Of a DNA stretch of 6,010 bases, positions 5,876 to 6,010 are shown piece by piece. The DNA is from Gammaproteobacteria bacterium UBA4421 (GTDB lineage: Bacteria > Pseudomonadota > Gammaproteobacteria > Pseudomonadales > Azotimanducaceae). Within the stretch, counting starts at the first letter, position 1; every line of letters starts with the position of its first letter. Where the stretch lies: NCBI GenBank assembly GCA_002389675.1, contig DGQF01000038.1:1-6010 (forward strand), read 5' to 3'. A program made the translations under genes and the position numbers. Under the pieces are notes generated by a model. The model saw only the letters and a list, made by a program, of their open reading frames with translations. It searched no databases and was not told the DNA's origin.

Positions 5876-5893
5876 TCTGCACTACTTCTGCAC
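5876..5893. repeat. Two TCTGCAC repeats, 11-bp spacing
   Basis: TCTGCAC occurs at 5876-5882 and again at 5887-5893, exactly 11 bp apart, about one helical turn. They lie between the integrase start and the tRNA end, where arm-type integrase sites and excisionase sites usually sit. Two 7-bp copies are suggestive only. Confidence 0.4.
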
Positions 5894-5975
5894 CACGGGC
5901 AAGCGACTAGAGGGACTTGTCTACAGATATTTTCAGTAAATTAAAGGATATTTGTATGTTAATCAGGGCGTTAAG
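5894..5975 (-). promoter_or_regulatory. Integrase leader / element end
   Basis: This AT-rich gap between tRNA 3' end and integrase should contain the integrase promoter and protein-binding sites of the attachment region. AT-rich blocks such as TTTAATTTACTGAAAATATC on the minus strand are candidates, but no clear -35/-10 pair is identified. The crossover itself is expected inside or just past the tRNA 3' end. Confidence 0.35.
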
Positions 5976-6010
5976 TGGTACCTGGAGACGGACTCGAACC
6001 GTCACTCCCG
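5976..6010 (-). tRNA. tRNA 3' end, probably tRNA-Leu (partial)
   Basis: The reverse complement ends in a T-arm GACGG-TTCGAGT-CCGTC, an acceptor strand TCCAGGT, discriminator A and encoded CCA (5976-5978). The bases before the T-arm, CGGGAGT, fit the long variable arm of a class II tRNA, and the GGTACCA ending resembles several gammaproteobacterial tRNA-Leu genes. The anticodon lies beyond the edge, so the isoacceptor cannot be stated and tRNA-Ser is not fully excluded. It is the likely integration target, with its 3' end restored by the element. Confidence 0.85.

Noticed and set aside
1..6010. CRISPR array, restriction-modification, or toxin-antitoxin pair
   Set aside because: There are no regularly spaced repeats, and no methyltransferase, nuclease or typical toxin motif was seen in any supported protein.

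Overview
The window looks like the integrase-proximal end of an integrated mobile element in a gammaproteobacterium, most likely a Pseudomonas-type host. The right edge holds the 3' end of a class II tRNA, probably tRNA-Leu, read on the minus strand. A tyrosine-recombinase gene starts about 130 bp from it and points away from the tRNA, as in tRNA-targeted islands, satellites and prophages. The host assignment is an inference from the tRNA ending and general protein character.

Every supportable gene lies on the minus strand, so the biological order runs right to left. First comes an integration block: integrase (5842-4622), then an unknown 216-residue protein (4629-3979) whose start overlaps the integrase stop by 8 nt. 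A U-rich hairpin terminator (3896-3930) follows. Next comes a palindrome-rich leader and a tightly coupled four-gene operon: an 84-residue putative winged-helix protein, a 59-residue very acidic protein, a 188-residue protein without assigned function, and a 582-residue family A DNA polymerase with a proofreading exonuclease domain but no 5' nuclease. Successive genes overlap by 1, 8 and 1 nt. A strong terminator (1012-1036) ends this operon and can also fold in a second, longer way.

The left part carries two small DNA-binding-like genes: a 116-residue winged-helix candidate (955-605) and a 120-residue protein (489-127) with an N-terminal helix-turn-helix domain like phage Nu1 or excisionase proteins. 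Two hairpins lie between them, one ending 16 nt before the start codon of the latter. No capsid, tail, lysis, large terminase, conjugation, transposase, CRISPR or known defence gene is visible. The distal attachment site is also absent, so the element continues beyond the left edge.

My working model is a small element that integrates at a tRNA-Leu gene, brings its own replicative-type DNA polymerase plus conserved small partners, and is controlled by several small DNA-binding proteins. It could be a phage satellite, a cryptic prophage end, or a self-replicating island. The polymerase operon is the most interesting part.
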